64,000 nucleotides of DNA from Actinernus sp. WN-2022 (GCA_030867875.1 JAOWCC010000019.1:76536861-76600860), one strand, 5' to 3'; shown: positions 20,610 through 32,910, counted from the stretch's first letter. A program made the numbers and translations. The notes: generated by a model from the sequence alone, not told the origin.

Positions 20610-20729
20610 GGGCCCGGTTCCTGAAAGCCAGATTAGCGCTAATCCAGAGTTAATTACCATGACAACTAATATGTTTTGTTGCGAGTTAATCCAGGATTAG
20701 CGCTAATCGGGCTTTCAGGAACCGGGCCC
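20610..20729. mobile_element. 120-bp MITE
   Basis: Terminal inverted repeats GGGCCCGGTTCCTGAAAGCC (20610-20629) and complement (20710-20729). A second internal pair, GATTAGCGCTAATC-like, lies just inside each end. Non-coding. Confidence 0.75.
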
Positions 20730-20872
20730 AGATGCTTTTCGTACAAGGTAAATTAAATCATGTTTATGTCTTAAACCTAAAACGTTTTTGTAGATTATAA
20801 ATACTAGTCAATAATAAACTAGAATCTATTACGGTTGGCGACAAATATCAACGTTTTATACTAAAGACGCAT

Positions 20873-21938
20873 AATGCGTGTAGACGTATTTGGGCAAAGA
20901 AAACTTTGTTCGACCAGTCACATAATGCGTCTTGTGCCCATTTTTGTGTCTAAGACACTATGCTGTCGTGTTATGTCAGTTAAAACTTCCCATCGTGCTT
21001 TGCGACAAGTTCGAATGACCTCGTTTCCAGGACTGGCAAACGCGAAGAAGTTTACAAAAAAAAAAATACAGCTTTCAAAATGTGTGTCAAACCGCTGGAA
21101 TGAAAGGTTATGAAAGATGCTTTCAAGTTTTAGGTCCTTCGGTCGATATTCTCAACAGAAGGGCCGATCACAGGTTAGAATTTCACTTGCTCAATCTTCT
21201 GGCCCTGCATGATCGTTCTTAAAGATACCATGACCTTGCACAACATTTATTTCTGGACTTATCCAAAATCTTAAAACAAAATCGTTTTACTCATGATTAC
21301 TACCAATAATTAAGCTTACATACTTGTTTTAACTCGTGTCCTTGAAAGCCATTTTAAGTTTTTCTTATAATTTTAATATGCTTTCAAAATTATAATAGAC
21401 CCATTCAGCTTGACTTTTCCCTTGACTAAAATATTTTTGTTGTTTTATGTATACCAAAACGAAATGTATTGAAAAAAAGTACAATTCTCTAGAGAACTGT
21501 CACGTGGTCTGAAATGGGCATCAAACAGGCAAGCTGAAATATGATTCTGCCGCTGAAATAATATTCTATACCGTTCTTAGACTTAGGCTGCAAGCTCTGT
21601 CAACTGAGAAGTAGTGGATAACAGTGTACATACTGAGGCAAAAACATCCATGTTCTAAGGGTTAGGCTGTTTATTTATTTTGTCAAAACAGTGTGCTCAA
21701 TATGTTTTGGAAGAATTTGCGTAATCCCAGTCAACAAGGTCCAACCTTGATGCATAACAATTTTTGTACATGTAAATAAATTTTGCATTATTTCATCTAT
21801 CTTCTCACTCTCAGCATCTCATTCCTAATAATAGCATGCAGTAAACACATGCAGCCATTGGGTGCCTATTTTTATACTAGACGAACTAAGAATATGCAAT
21901 AAGTTTTCTTTTCGATCCCAAATACGTCTAGACGCATT
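20873..21938. mobile_element. Probable non-autonomous TIR element
   Basis: The ends are inverted: AATGCGTGTAGACGTATTTG at 20873-20892 and the complement, with one change (AAATACGTCTAGACGCATT), ending at 21938. The similarity continues weakly (AAGAAAACTT). About 1.07 kb with no convincing protein; an 80-codon frame at the left end has no recognisable domain. Target duplication not resolved. Confidence 0.5.
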
Positions 21939-22664
21939 CAATATTACTGAAAGAACTTCAAATATTAGGATACGACCAGTGAAGTCCAACTTAATATTTT
22001 ATTAAAGACTATCACGTTATGTAAAAAATCGTAATTATTCCAACCCATATAATTACCCGAATATGTATTTATAGGTTAGTGTAATTTAATTATCCTTAAA
22101 TGGAAAACAAATTATTATAAGAACGAGTTTAGAATCACTTCAGAAGCAAGTCACAATACGAATTTCAAGTATCATATAAAACAAAAAGCAAACAAAATGA
22201 ATGTTTTATATGACACCCCTAAATACACGGGACATCCAGAGGTCCCGTAAATTTACGTGCGATGTTCCACTTACGTTCAGGCCTTAAACGTTTTATGCAA
22301 CACGCGTAAATTCTGTTGCATAAACGACACTTACACCTACGCAAATCTTAAGAATGGCTAAACACGGTTCCAGATGGCTGCACATGGTACACGTAGTTGG
22401 CTGGGTCTGTAAGTAAGGACTCCCGACTCTTTTTTAACTTTTGTACCGACCGTGTGGGCTTTGCTAAGCCCCTATATTTTCCCACATGGAGCACGGTTTT
22501 TTCGGCAAAGTCTCCAGTACTAGTGAGGCAACAGGAGTTAACCCATACAACGAATGTGTTAAACTGACTACAAAAGAAGTTATAATAAAAAAATCATCGC
22601 GAGGATAATTAATATTAAAAGTTTGAAAAGTGTACGATTCAAATGGAAAGATGAAATCACCGGA
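21939..22664. other. Non-coding stretch
   Basis: No gene. AT-rich, with short GC-richer patches at 22240-22340 and 22430-22510. Bases 22440-22520 contain nested short inverted words ('gtgtgggctttgctaagcccc', 'cccacatgg') of unknown meaning. Confidence 0.4.
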
Positions 22665-22967
22665 ATCCCATCAAGAAGAGGCTCTTCGCAGGCTATACTC
22701 AGCGTAGAAATGGAGAACGGGGTGGGACTCCCAACAAGAAGAGACTTTTCGCAGTCTATACTCAGCGTAGAAATGGAGAGCGGGGAGACTCCCATCAAGA
22801 GGAGGCTCTTCGCAGGCTATACTCAGCGTAGAAATGGAGAGCGGGAGGACTCCCAACAAGAGGAGGCTCTTCGCAGGCTATACTCAGCATAGAAATGGAT
22901 AGCGGGGTGGGACTGCCATCAAGAAGAGGATCTACGCAGGCTATACTCAGCGTAGAAATGGAGAGCT
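22665..22967. repeat. ~61-bp minisatellite, 5 copies
   Basis: Five tandem units, each containing 'ctatactcagcgtagaaatgg' and 'tcaagaagaggctcttcgca'. Unit lengths vary between about 59 and 65 bp. Because lengths are not constant multiples of 3, the open frames on both strands shift between units and do not describe a protein. Confidence 0.9.
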
Positions 22968-23489
22968 TGACCAAGCAAAACTGTTGTAGCCTTAAATTTA
23001 AGTAACAATCTGCTGACACGGTCGTATTGTCTGAGCCATGTATAAGGCTCAGACAACGACATATGCTTACTGCCCCGTTCAATGTCCACTGGACGTTTAA
23101 ACAACATTTTATCCCTGTTCAGCTTAATTCTTAGTAGATATTCAATATTCATTGAATGCACTGCCATCGTAGCGTTTGTTACTGCAAACAAAATTGAAAT
23201 CGATTGAATATTAATTGAGATACACAAATTTGAAATGAACCTGGAAGCTATAATTGCACGAAAACCAGTAAATTAATGGCAACCCCAACCACCAGAGTTA
23301 ACCCCAACCCCTACTAAAACACCATATATGTCTTGCTTGCCAATAAACTTTGGTGGCGATCTTGACATAGGACGGAGCTACCACATACCAAATTATCACG
23401 TGACTATAGTGCGCTGTTGCTTAGCAACCATTGGTTAACTTTAAACAATGAGTGAGGTATAATTAAATTGGTTCACATGGTACTTTGCA
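22968..23489. other. Non-coding stretch
   Basis: No gene or clear repeat. It contains a weak inverted word pair near 23030-23050 and otherwise ordinary sequence. Confidence 0.4.
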
Positions 23490-24290
23490 AATAGAAACAA
23501 CAATGCCTCATTAACAACCAATTTTCTACGCCCAAAGAAATAATCTGTGGTGTCCCACATGGTCGATTCTTTGCCCTCTTCTCTTTTAATTATATATAAA
23601 CGACTTGACAAATTGCCTTCGATCTACAACTCCATGTCTTTATGCGGATGACACAATTTTTTGACCCTGACGAACTTGCTAATTGATCAAAACCTTACCT
23701 GGGGAAACCATATATATAGTTGAAAACATATGTAAAAAGCTAGTGCTGGCATTAATTGGTGCCATTCGGCGTTTGAAGCCATTTGTCCCCACGTACTAAC
23801 TCTCTTGAAACTATATACAAGGCGTTGGTACAGCCCTATTTCGATTATTGCTCTCCCTTATGGGATACTTGTGACAAGGCCGCGAATAAGGATAAATTAC
23901 AAAAACTTCAATCACATGCCCCTCGGGTTATAGCAGGAACCAAATATGAAATACGCTCGGTAGACAGCCTTGACAAATTACAATGGCCAACTCTCCAGTC
24001 ACGGCGATTACGATCAAAATCGATGTTTATGTACAAAATCTTAAAAAAATCAATGTGCGCCTTACCTGAGAAATCTATTTTTTAAGCTCAATGACTGCCA
24101 AAAGAAATATAATCTCAGGAATATAGATACAGATCTACGAATTTCCTCAAATGTAGTTTTGGGTATAGCGGTGCTATGCTTTGGAACAGTCTTAAAAATG
24201 AGGCTAACCTTGCTAAATCTCTTACTCGATTTCGAAAAGAGATGCCTGCCTATCTGATGCAAAATGTTTCCATGTAAATTTCTTAGAATC
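23490..24290 (+). pseudogene. LINE remnant (RT palm to C-terminus)
   Basis: Frames broken by stops encode a reverse transcriptase tail: LYADDT near 23640, then KALVQPYFDYCSPLWDTC and LQKLQSHAPRVIAGTKYE (23820-23960). The last part is the typical C-terminal region after the RT domain in CR1/L2-like LINEs. 5'-truncated; frameshifts near 23660 and 24085. Confidence 0.8.
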
Positions 24291-24344
24291 AAATATCTAT
24301 TGTATTTTAAATAATTTCTCGATTATTACGATTTTTAACACTTT

Positions 24345-24597
24345 TGCTGTACACCTGACCTACTCTCCACTACACCTGGATACCTCACCACTACACCTGA
24401 TCGGGACCCACTCTCCACTACACCTGGCCCTCTCACCACTACACCTGACCCCTCACTACTACACCTGACTCCCTCACCACTACACCTGACCCTCACACCA
24501 CTACACATGACCCTCTCACCACTACACGTTACGCTCTCACCACTACACCTGACCCCTTCACCACTACACCTGACCCTCTCATCACTACACCTAAGTT
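24345..24597. repeat. VNTR block 1 (CACTACACCTGA, C-rich strand)
   Basis: About 12 variable copies of a ~19-22 bp unit such as CTCACCACTACACCTGACCC. It continues, interrupted, to 28545 and inverts orientation near 26030. Confidence 0.9.
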
Positions 24598-25916
24598 CAA
24601 GTTCAAGTTCAAGTTTATTTCACACTATTTTTCTTTTTGAATTACAATAAGGGAAATATGATTAACTAAACATATATATATAATAGATAAGGTAAATTAG
24701 AGTATGAGATGGGAGTGACAGTGCACAGTGGACAAAGTAGCCTGGAGGCTTTCGAGTTATTCACTGTTTTAATTAAATTTAGGCTTATATGTTATAGTAT
24801 GGTAATAGCTGATATTAGTGAGTAGAGATAATGTTGTACAATGGCGAGGTGAACTTAAGTTTGGTTAAAAAAGAACAAAAAATCACACACAAGTAAAGAA
24901 AAAAAACAAGACAAAAAAGAGAGAAAGAGAGGAAATACGATAAAGGAGAAATTTATATGGAAATAGCTTATATGATGTGTTATTGTTTTTAAAGATTAGG
25001 ATTAGGAGGGACTCTGGAGTTTGAGAAGGTAGGATTTATATAGTTTCTTGAATTGTTTCGTGTTTGTTGTTTGCTTAAGCTCATAGGGGACGGATTCCCA
25101 TATTTTACAGGCTGTATATTTAAATGTAAATTTTCCCATGTTTGTTCTCACATTTTGGCAATAAAGATTATTTTTGGCAGCATATCTTGTGTTGTAATTG
25201 TGTATCTTGGTAACTGGAGTTAGGAAATCATGGAACACAGATGGCGTATCAGATGGATTACGAAGAAGCTTATGTGCAAATGTACAAATTTTTAGTTTAA
25301 GTATGTTTTCAAATTTGAGAATGTTAAGAATTTTAAAATATGGATTAGCTGATTCTTTGTTATTGGCAAAAAAAATGCTACGGACACATTTATTTTGTTT
25401 AGTGTATATTTTTTCTAAATTAGTGGTATATGTGTTTCCCCAGCTCATTGACCCATAGTTCAGATAGGGATATATGAGGGTGTAGTAAAGTTGCGTCAAC
25501 ATGTTTAAGGCTAAGTAATGGCGTAGTTTGTATAGTATTCCTAAATTTTTGGCTATTTTACTATTTACATGTGCTATTTGGCTTTTCCAGTTAAGATGTT
25601 CATCTATGTAAATCCCTAGATATTTAATGTTGTTTTTTCTTTCTATATTATGTAAGTTTATTTTAATTGTTCTCTTTTGCGGGGAAGTGATTATCATATA
25701 ATTAGTTTTTTTCATGTTTACAGAGAGTTTATTAGCAGTACAATAGTCAAAAACTTTACTCAATTCAGTATTCATTGTTCTTTCAAGCTCTTTGGTGTCT
25801 TTACAAGTATAAAATATATTTGCATCATCGGCAAAAATGCGAAAGGATAACTTTGTTGAAGAATTAGATATGTCGTTTAGGTATAAAAGAAATAGTAAAG
25901 GGTGAGAAATAGTAAA
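24598..25916 (-). pseudogene. 5'-truncated LINE inside the VNTR
   Basis: The minus-strand frame (to 25002) encodes RT from just before the catalytic box (FADDANIF) through the C-terminal region (YLGIYIDEHLNWKSQI; YYTLIYPYLNYGSMSWG; ACKIWESVP). The 3' UTR runs to 24598 and ends in three copies of TTGAAC. The 5' end is cut at about 25916 and VNTR sequence flanks both sides, so it landed in the array. The RT C-terminus itself is unbroken; only the front is missing, which points to a fairly recent truncated insertion. Confidence 0.88.
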
Positions 25917-26128
25917 CGCTCTCACCACTACGCCTGGCCCCCTCACCACTACACCTGGCTCCCTCACCACTACACCTGACCCCTTCACCACTACACCTGA
26001 CTACCTATCCACTACACCTCAACGGTTCAGAGGTAGTGGAGAGGTAGTCAGATGTAGTAGAGAGGTAGTCGGGTGTAGTGGTGAAGGGGTCAGGTACGAT
26101 GCAGTGGTGAGGAGGTCAGATGTTTGGT
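25917..26128. repeat. VNTR block 2 with orientation switch
   Basis: 25917-26019 is the C-rich orientation (CACTACACCTGACCCC). From about 26036 the same unit appears as its complement (AGGTAGTGGAGAGGTAGTC, GGTGTAGTGGTGAAGG). The junction is 'ctacacctcaacggttcagaggtagtgg'. Confidence 0.85.
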
Positions 26129-26314
26129 GAGGTAACCAGACTTCGGGGTCGGAGCGTTGCGTGACAGAGCATACAGCGGTTGCGTAGGAGAATACAGAAT
26201 TATAGGCAGTTTTACGAGCTTTAGGGATATGTCCGCTACAATGGTCAATTTACGTGCGATAAATTCCAATACCACCCTTTTGACATTCCATGGTTGCGAA
26301 CGTACCCACACTAG

Positions 26315-26405
26315 TAGTGGTCAGGTAGGCAGGAGTAGTGGAGAGGGGGTCAGGTGTAGTGGTCAGGTAGGCAGGAGTAGTGGAGAGGGGGTCAGGTGTA
26401 GTAGA
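26315..26405. repeat. VNTR block 3
   Basis: G-rich orientation, unit like TCAGGTAGGCAGGAGTAGTGGAGAGGGGG, two full ~50-bp superunits. Separated from block 2 by ~185 bp of unrelated sequence. Confidence 0.85.
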
Positions 26406-27214
26406 TGTAACTGCTGGGAATCTAGAGGTTGCTGCTTACTCAAATCTCAACAATTACAGGGGTAGCTTGGTACAAATGAATCCGAACTCCACAGATTGAT
26501 TACAACAACTGTACTTTAATCAACAATAGTTCACTGTTCTCAATTCGACAAGGTTCTGGTAGCACTAGGTTTGTAGAATATGTATAATTGTGGGAGTTGT
26601 AGCTTTCGTAGCAAATGTAGTATAGAAGTTGTAGGGATGTAGGTTCGAACTGAAATACGATAATTAAAATAGACTCTAACTTATCCAAGCATAAAATACA
26701 CGAGTTATAACATGATAGTTCTAACAATCTAACAACATTATAGCGTGTAACATATGACAAACGATACTTATATAACTAATTGTTTAAGATAGTATAATCA
26801 TAGCATAAATAACATGATCAAACTGAGAACATAACAGTGTCGCGTGGAATTGAATAGCACTGACATAACTAAATCACAATTTCGATAAATCGTGTAAATC
26901 GTCTGGCTAAGAGATAACAGCATAACAAGTCATAAACGTCCTGTTATTGACTCGAGCATAATTAATTTTACTCTATAGCAAGCGTTTGATTTGCAACGAT
27001 CAAGGCTATAACTTATATCAACTAGACAGTATAAAGAAAATATAAAGACTTACTTAATTTGGTTTACCCTTGTACCAAAGGTAGCAGATCGTAGATAAAG
27101 TTGTATATCCTATATGATCGTAGCGTGGTAGCGGAGTAACTAACTAACTGAATTTGCTTGATAGAACAGTCTACTCAGAAAACGTGCCTAAGGTAGTATG
27201 AGTCATGTAGTGTA
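26406..27214. other. ~810-bp block interrupting the VNTR
   Basis: Non-coding, AT-rich sequence with VNTR on both sides, so probably an inserted element. It begins TGTAACTGCTGGGAATC just inside the left VNTR. It has no ORF, no clear terminal inverted repeats and no recognised LINE 3' end. A solo LTR is possible; I could not show matching ends. Confidence 0.4.
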
Positions 27215-27495
27215 GTGTAGTAGTGTATGTGTAGTGGTCAGGTAGGCAGGAGTAGTGGAGAGGTAGGCAGGTGTAGTGGAGTGGGTCAGGTGTAGTGGAG
27301 AGGTAGGCAGGTGTAGTGGAGTGGGTCAGGTGTAGTGGAGAGGTAGGCAAGTGTAGTGGAGGGGGTCAGGTGTAGTGGAGGGGGTCAGGTGTAGTGGAGA
27401 GGTAGGCAGGTGTAGTGGAGGGGGTCAGGTGTAGTGGAGAGGTAGGCAGGTGTAGTTGAGGGGGTCAGGTGTAATGGTAAGGTAGCCAGGTCTAG
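27215..27495. repeat. VNTR block 4
   Basis: G-rich orientation with a regular ~42-43 bp superunit: AGGTAGGCAGGTGTAGTGGA followed by GGGGGTCAGGTGTAGTGGAG, about six superunits. More regular than the other blocks. Confidence 0.9.
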
Positions 27496-27985
27496 TAGAT
27501 AAGATCCACTTTATTTATACACGCTAACCTAATTCAACAAAACTGATTTCCAATTGGGGCGTGTTTTACCAATACAATAATATAATATAACTATAATATA
27601 ACTCATTTTAAAAACAACTAGAACTAATACAAGAAATTAAAATAATAATTAATATAGCTACTATTAACTACTATAGCTACTAGGAATGAAAATACTAATC
27701 AATAATCTACTTGTATGGCCCAAGGGATGGAATTAAACTGTTAAAAGAAGCCAGAGAATCACAATTGCGAACTTCAATGGGCAAATTGTTCCATAATTTA
27801 GCACATCTCCGATAACAACGTTAGGTTGTGCGGAGAGATTAGTCAATCTCTGTTTCGACCCAATTATAACAATATTTAAACTTCATTTGTTTGATGCAAG
27901 CCAGTTTCTAATATTGATTAAGTCCTTGTTTACCCCCATTTCCGTTTTTTCTATTGTTTTCCCTGAAGCCGTCAAGCTTGTGTCG
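27496..27985 (-). pseudogene. LINE remnant, internally deleted
   Basis: On the minus strand it encodes a scrap of RT (DDTSLTASG; NKDLINIRNWLASNK) running almost directly into a C-terminal scrap (AKLWNNLPIEVRN). The normal ~200 intervening codons are missing. VNTR lies on both sides. Confidence 0.7.
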
Positions 27986-28545
27986 TCAGTAGTGGATGAG
28001 GTCAGGTGTAGTGGTGAGGTAGGCAGGTGTAGTGGTGAGGTAGCCAGGTGTAGTGAAGGGGGTCAGGTGTAGTGGTGAGGTAGACAGGTGCAGTGGAGAG
28101 GTAGGCAGGTGTAGTGGTGAGGTAACCAGGTGCAGTTGAGGGGGTCAGATGCAGTGGACGGGGTTAGGTGTAGTGGTGGGGGTTAGGTGTAGTGATGAGA
28201 TAACCGGGTGCAGTGGAGGAGGTTAGGGGTAGTGGTGAGGTAACCAGATATAGTGGAGGGGGGTTAGGTGCAGTGATGAGGTAACCAGGTGTAGTGGAGG
28301 GGGGGGGGGGGGGGGGGTTAGGTGTAGTGGTGAGGTAACCAGGTGCAGTGGAGGAGGTTAGGTGTAGTGATGAGGTAACCAGGTATAGTGGAGAGGGTTA
28401 GGTGTAGTGGCGAGGTAACCAAGTGCAGCAGAGAGGTACGCATATGTAGTGGAGAGTGGGTTAGGTGTAGTGGTGAGGTAGGCATGTGTAGTGGTCAGGT
28501 AACCAGGTGTAGTGAAGAGGGGTTCAGGTGTAGTGGAGAGGTATC
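27986..28545. repeat. VNTR block 5
   Basis: G-rich orientation, units like GGTGTAGTGGTGAGGTAACC and GGTGCAGTGGAGG, about 25 copies, with a G homopolymer of about 18 at 28300-28317 that may be a slippage or assembly artefact. Confidence 0.9.
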
Positions 28546-30117
28546 TTACAGTATATTACATAGACGAGAGCAATGACGTAATCTTTCACATTTGTTATTT
28601 TTGTGTTTACTGTAGGTTTGGATATACATGTATAATCTCATCAAAAGTTTACATTATAAATATGTAGTTTTCCAGCATTCCCCTAACGAAAATCAACAAC
28701 ATCAACAAAAAACGCATGGATATGCACAGGAAAGTGTGACTAGTTGCAAACTATGGAATACGCGAAAGTTTTCTTACAAGCAAAGTTCTATTTGAAATGT
28801 AGTATTCAACTATAATTTTACATAATTTAGCATAACCAACTTATCGAGAGAACGGGAATTGGAAACCCAAGAAACCGGGTTCAACTCCCTACTGATATAG
28901 ATCAGAATGTGTAGTGGTGCAATTGTATGGGTAGCGATACAGACTTTGCTATCCGGAATCGAACCGGAAACTCAGACCTCAAGTGCTTGTGACACTCAAT
29001 GTCCTCGTTCTGCCATAATAGCAATTTTGTGTCTGTAAAGGCGCTGGCCCATATGCAATGCATATACGTGAAGGTCTTCCTCAGTAAATCTTTTGCTACT
29101 GGGTACTATTTTCATTAAAAAAAATTAATACCACAATTTTTGGTTGCTTTACTCCTGTTTACTTTGTATAAGCCAATGAAATAAAGAACAAGAGAAAATT
29201 AACACATTCTGCATCCACTGCATGGAAATCACATTGTATCCACCCATAACTATACAAAACCAGAAGCTTGGTAAAGGAAGATAGTAAAAGCCTGTGTCTA
29301 TAAATTGGTTTGCTACATGCATATAGTCCAAGGAAATGAGGATGAGGCAGCCAGTGTACTCTTTATCCACTCAAATATTGTTACAAATATTATTTTCCCC
29401 CTATATCTATCAAAGAATGAATGCACTATCGAACTAAACTCAACTTCCAGATAAAAAGTTGGTGATTCTGTTCTGTCAAACATTATATGGATCGCAAATA
29501 AATAAATAATAAACAAACAAATAAATGAATGAATAAATAAAACCTAATGGAAAGGACATCCATATTTGCTCTTATTTGAAATAAAATAACTGCTAACCAA
29601 CACCGTTACATTGGTGGGTTGTTTATTTATTACATTGAGGCGGACTGATTGATGGGACAGAATCGCTGACTTCTAACCTGGAACTTTGACCAGTTTTGAG
29701 AAGTTGATCACTAGATCTAAATTGTTGATACACATTTGGGACAAATTTCATATCAATGACATTCAATATGGCAAATAACTTGTGAACATTGAACATCAAG
29801 ATCCATGTAGAGAGAACAATAGGTTTGCATCGGGCATCAACCTTGATGCATGTGACCAAATATGTGCCCTCCATTGGATGACATTATGCTCATGCATAAT
29901 GGATGAGTTTGAGAAGTTCAAGTGCACAAATGGGCCCAAAGCCTTAAATATTTCACAATATGATTCTAGTTGTTTCATTACTCCTTTATTACTATTCCTG
30001 GCATTTGCCGTTTTCTTCTAACATCTTCTAGCAGAAGGTTGCATTTGTAGTTATAAAGCTACTATTGAATTACAACATCAAATTGCAGCACAACAGGTGC
30101 AAAGTTGAAAATCCCTG

Positions 30118-30370
30118 GCGGGATGACCACTGGAAAAATTCCCTAAAAAATACCTAGGGCAGAAAAAAGTTATACCCCCAAAAAATTACAAATTCTTTAA
30201 AAGTTTCAGCCATATACAGTTTTCTCACTTGTACTTTATGTCCATAGCTCAGATTTGCCCCTAAAAAATACCAGATGCAATGAAAATGTGGCTTTTGCTC
30301 AAACAACCCCTAAAAAATACCAGATTGTCAATTTCAAACCCTAAAAAATATGACGGTGACCATCCCTACC
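30118..30370. mobile_element. MITE-like repeat with CCCTAAAAAATACC motif
   Basis: Ends are imperfectly inverted (GGGATGACCACTGG... / ...GGTGACCATCCC). The word CCCTAAAAAATACC or close variants recurs four to five times inside (30150-30350). Non-coding. Confidence 0.5.
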
Positions 30371-30736
30371 AGCTGAATATAGGAAGAACTCCCCCTCTGG
30401 GTTGTAAATAGTTTTCCTCTAAAGTCCAGTCATTTGACTGACTATTTATTGAAATGTATGGGAAACATTTTAAGAAACGAGTCTGGCTCTATTTGACACT
30501 GTAACTTAATTTGTACTTGGAATCATTATAAGCTTCAATGCCTCCCTGCTTCAATCCACTATGCAGTGTGACAATAATTCAATAATTTTGTGTAGTCCAC
30601 CAAATCTTGATCCACAGTGTTTGAAACAAAACACAGCTGAGTGAAACCAATAGTGTTTTGAATAGTGGTTTGAAGATTACACTTGTTTATAGTGGACAAA
30701 CACAAAACACAGCTGAGTGAAACCAATAGTAAGATG

Positions 30737-31026
30737 ATCAGGCCTGTAGCCAGGATTTTTGACTGGGAGGTGCATTGGAATGTCAAATTTGCGATCTCAC
30801 CAGGCGCAAGTTTGAAGGGGTCTGGAAAAGTCCTACATGTAACTCAGGAAACATTTAAAAAATTAGGTTGTCCGAGACTGCATTTCATGTGTTTTGAAGG
30901 CAGTTTGATTTAAACACTTCACTTTCTTTCTTTCTCTCTTTTGAGCCATCGGTCCAAAAAAGCAGACCTCCACAGCCTGCAGGGGGTGCAAGCACACCCA
31001 TAGCACCCCCTCCCTATGGGCCTGAT
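30737..31026. mobile_element. MITE-like element with TCAGGCC ends
   Basis: Begins TCAGGCCTGTAGCCAGG and ends CCTCCCTATGGGCCTGA, an imperfect inverted pair. The interior contains 'gactgggaggtgca' and 'tgcaagcacacccatagcaccccc'. 290 bp, non-coding. Confidence 0.6.
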
Positions 31027-31234
31027 GATTGTCTGAGCTGAGCTGTGGCCTCTTGTACTAGAATCCCCACCCTGGGTCAAGTCCTAGCTTGAGTCCTGGC
31101 ATTTAGGAATCCTCATTTGTTGGTATATAATATAAGCCCCTGGCTTCGGCTTTCCTTGATTCATTTTCATGTAAAAATTGTGTTTTTTTTACAAATACAA
31201 TAAATTATTATTATTATACAAACATTTAAAAAAC

Positions 31235-31340
31235 CTATGGTGAAATTTAAGAAAACCCTTAGCATTTTCGACTCCAAATCATTCATAGAACGACCCTGCA
31301 CTACAATGGATAATTTAGCACAGTTTTCAAGTGATCTTTT
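31235..31340. mobile_element. Partial MITE (GATTGCAG family relative)
   Basis: Shares 'gactccaaatcattcatagaacgaccctgcactacaatgga' and 'cagttttcaagtgatctttt' type sequence with the copy at 61637-61850. Terminal parts are missing. A detached end-like word (GGGTATTCTATAGTTTAG) is at 31514-31531. Confidence 0.55.
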
Positions 31341-32214
31341 GAACTCAGGGTTTTCAATAGAAGCCGGCAGCCGGCGAAATCGCCCCCTACTTTGATTGAA
31401 AAATTCCCCAAAAATTAGATATTTGCGCCAATGGCAATGGCGCTCGATGCTCGCCGCCTACTCTTCAAGTTTTGCCACTTACTTCAAATGTTATTGAAAA
31501 CCCTGGAACTGGCCGGGTATTCTATAGTTTAGCCGTAAGCTTACCTTTCGTCTCTACAATGTTGAATATAATTCTGAAAGCACAAAGAACCAGCTCGTCC
31601 CTTGGCTCGAGTCCTAGCTTGAATCCTGGCTCGAAAAAATGCCAACTCTTGAGAAAGGTTCTGTTCGCCTCCTTGTCGATTATTAAACCTTAAAATGTCT
31701 GCATAGCCCTACACGAGTCACGAGACAACAATAACAGAGATAAGTTAAGTCGCGCTGGAAGCGTAAACCGGGAGAACTACGAAGGCTACATCCTTAATTA
31801 TCAGTAATGGCGGTCATATACGCTTTCTCTCTCTCCCCTACAAAATAATCTTTGTCGCAAGTCACGACTGCCATGGGCTTTTCGTTCCCAATCTATTGAC
31901 CGGGAGACGCATTTCTAATGAGCAATATGATTGGACCATCCTGTGCAATACGTCAGAGATCATGATTACCACAGAGGTCAGAACTGCCACGGTACAGACC
32001 AACGCATTCTCCCCGTTGAATTAACAATTATCCTGAAATGGCAAACACGCTTGGAACAATGATAATCGTTAATTCTACGACAAATCCTAACCCGAACCAC
32101 AAACCAAACCCTAACCATCAGACGAGTTCACGGGTAAACGACGGGTTCTCACTCACCTTGAGCTAGGGTTCACAGGTGAACAAGAAGAGAAGGTAAAGAG
32201 AGGAAAAATATTTT

Positions 32215-32320
32215 TTGAGCGCTCCTACTCGGACTCGAACTCGTAGCCCTTTGCGTGTACTGTAGTGTAGTGCAGACGTCATCACTACTACACTAAGCCG
32301 GCCTACCGCCGTTCGGAATG
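32215..32320 (-). mobile_element. tRNA-like SINE head or tRNA pseudogene
   Basis: On the minus strand, GGCTACGAGTTCGAGTCCGAG resembles a tRNA T-arm/B box, and ~50 bases upstream GGCCGGCTTAGTGTAGTAG resembles an A box. No full cloverleaf can be drawn with confidence, and the central region is too long for a normal tRNA, so a SINE head is more likely. Confidence 0.35.
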
Positions 32321-32595
32321 TAAAAAATATTTATCTTTATCCTTGACTGGTTTTCAGAATGTCATTACAATTACGATTATCGTTATTTCAAGCGTGTTTT
32401 CCATTTAAGGATAGTTGTGAATTCAACGGGGAGGATGTGTTGTACAGACATCTTGTTTTCCCAGTTGCCGGTCCGTCCGAGAGGGACTGGGATCAAACTC
32501 GCACCGAGTCTCCGCGCACAATATATTACCGCGAAATATTAAAAATACCAGGGTCCCCGCACCAGTGCAAGCACCCAAGTCAACAGAATATATAA

Positions 32596-32910
32596 ATGAG
32601 TCTAACGGCAAGTAATCCAGTGCCAGAAAGTGAAGAAATCCCAGCGCAGCCCACGCAGCGCGAGCTTCGTTGGTCTCGCAGAAAACGCTGCGAAGAGTTG
32701 AGGTTGCTAATAACTCAGCTAGAGGAGTTGTTACAAAGTAGGGGCAGCCGTACGTTAATAAAGTTTATTAATTCCCAAGTAAAGGAACTATCCAATAAAC
32801 TGTTAGAGGTAAATAAAGAACTAATTAGTGTTGTAAACGAACGGGACGCGGTGATTGAGAAGAAGTGGATAGAGAAAGTTGCTGAAGAAGTTAGTAGTGT
32901 AATGGATAAA
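32596..32910 (+). pseudogene. BEL/Pao Gag, first segment
   Basis: MSLTASNPVPESEEIPAQPT start, then a Lys/Arg/Glu-rich helical region (RRKRCEELRLLITQLEELLQ) typical of BEL Gag N-termini. It is cut at codon ~105 by the poly-G-ended MITE at 32911-33519 and resumes at 33528. An upstream frame (32359-32595) shows nothing recognisable. I could not find a 5' LTR upstream that matches the 3' LTR region at 42550. Confidence 0.75.

Larger units (their letters stand above)
28546..32355. other. Non-coding stretch with MITEs
   Basis: No credible gene. Contains an AAAT/AAAC microsatellite at about 29498-29541 and the elements listed at 30118-30370, 30737-31026 and 31235-31340. Two tRNA-like B-box words occur: ~28960-28975 read on the minus strand (CCGGTTCGATTCCGG), and one within 32215-32320. 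32090-32125 is loosely AACCCTAA-like but too short for a telomere tract. Confidence 0.5.

Noticed and set aside
28930..29030. tRNA-like sequence on the minus strand (CCGGTTCGATTCCGG)
   Set aside because: The T-arm-like word is convincing but the rest does not fold as a tRNA; too weak to annotate as RNA gene or SINE.
32090..32125. Telomere-like AACCCTAA words
   Set aside because: Only two or three irregular copies, interstitial and not in the TTAGGG register.
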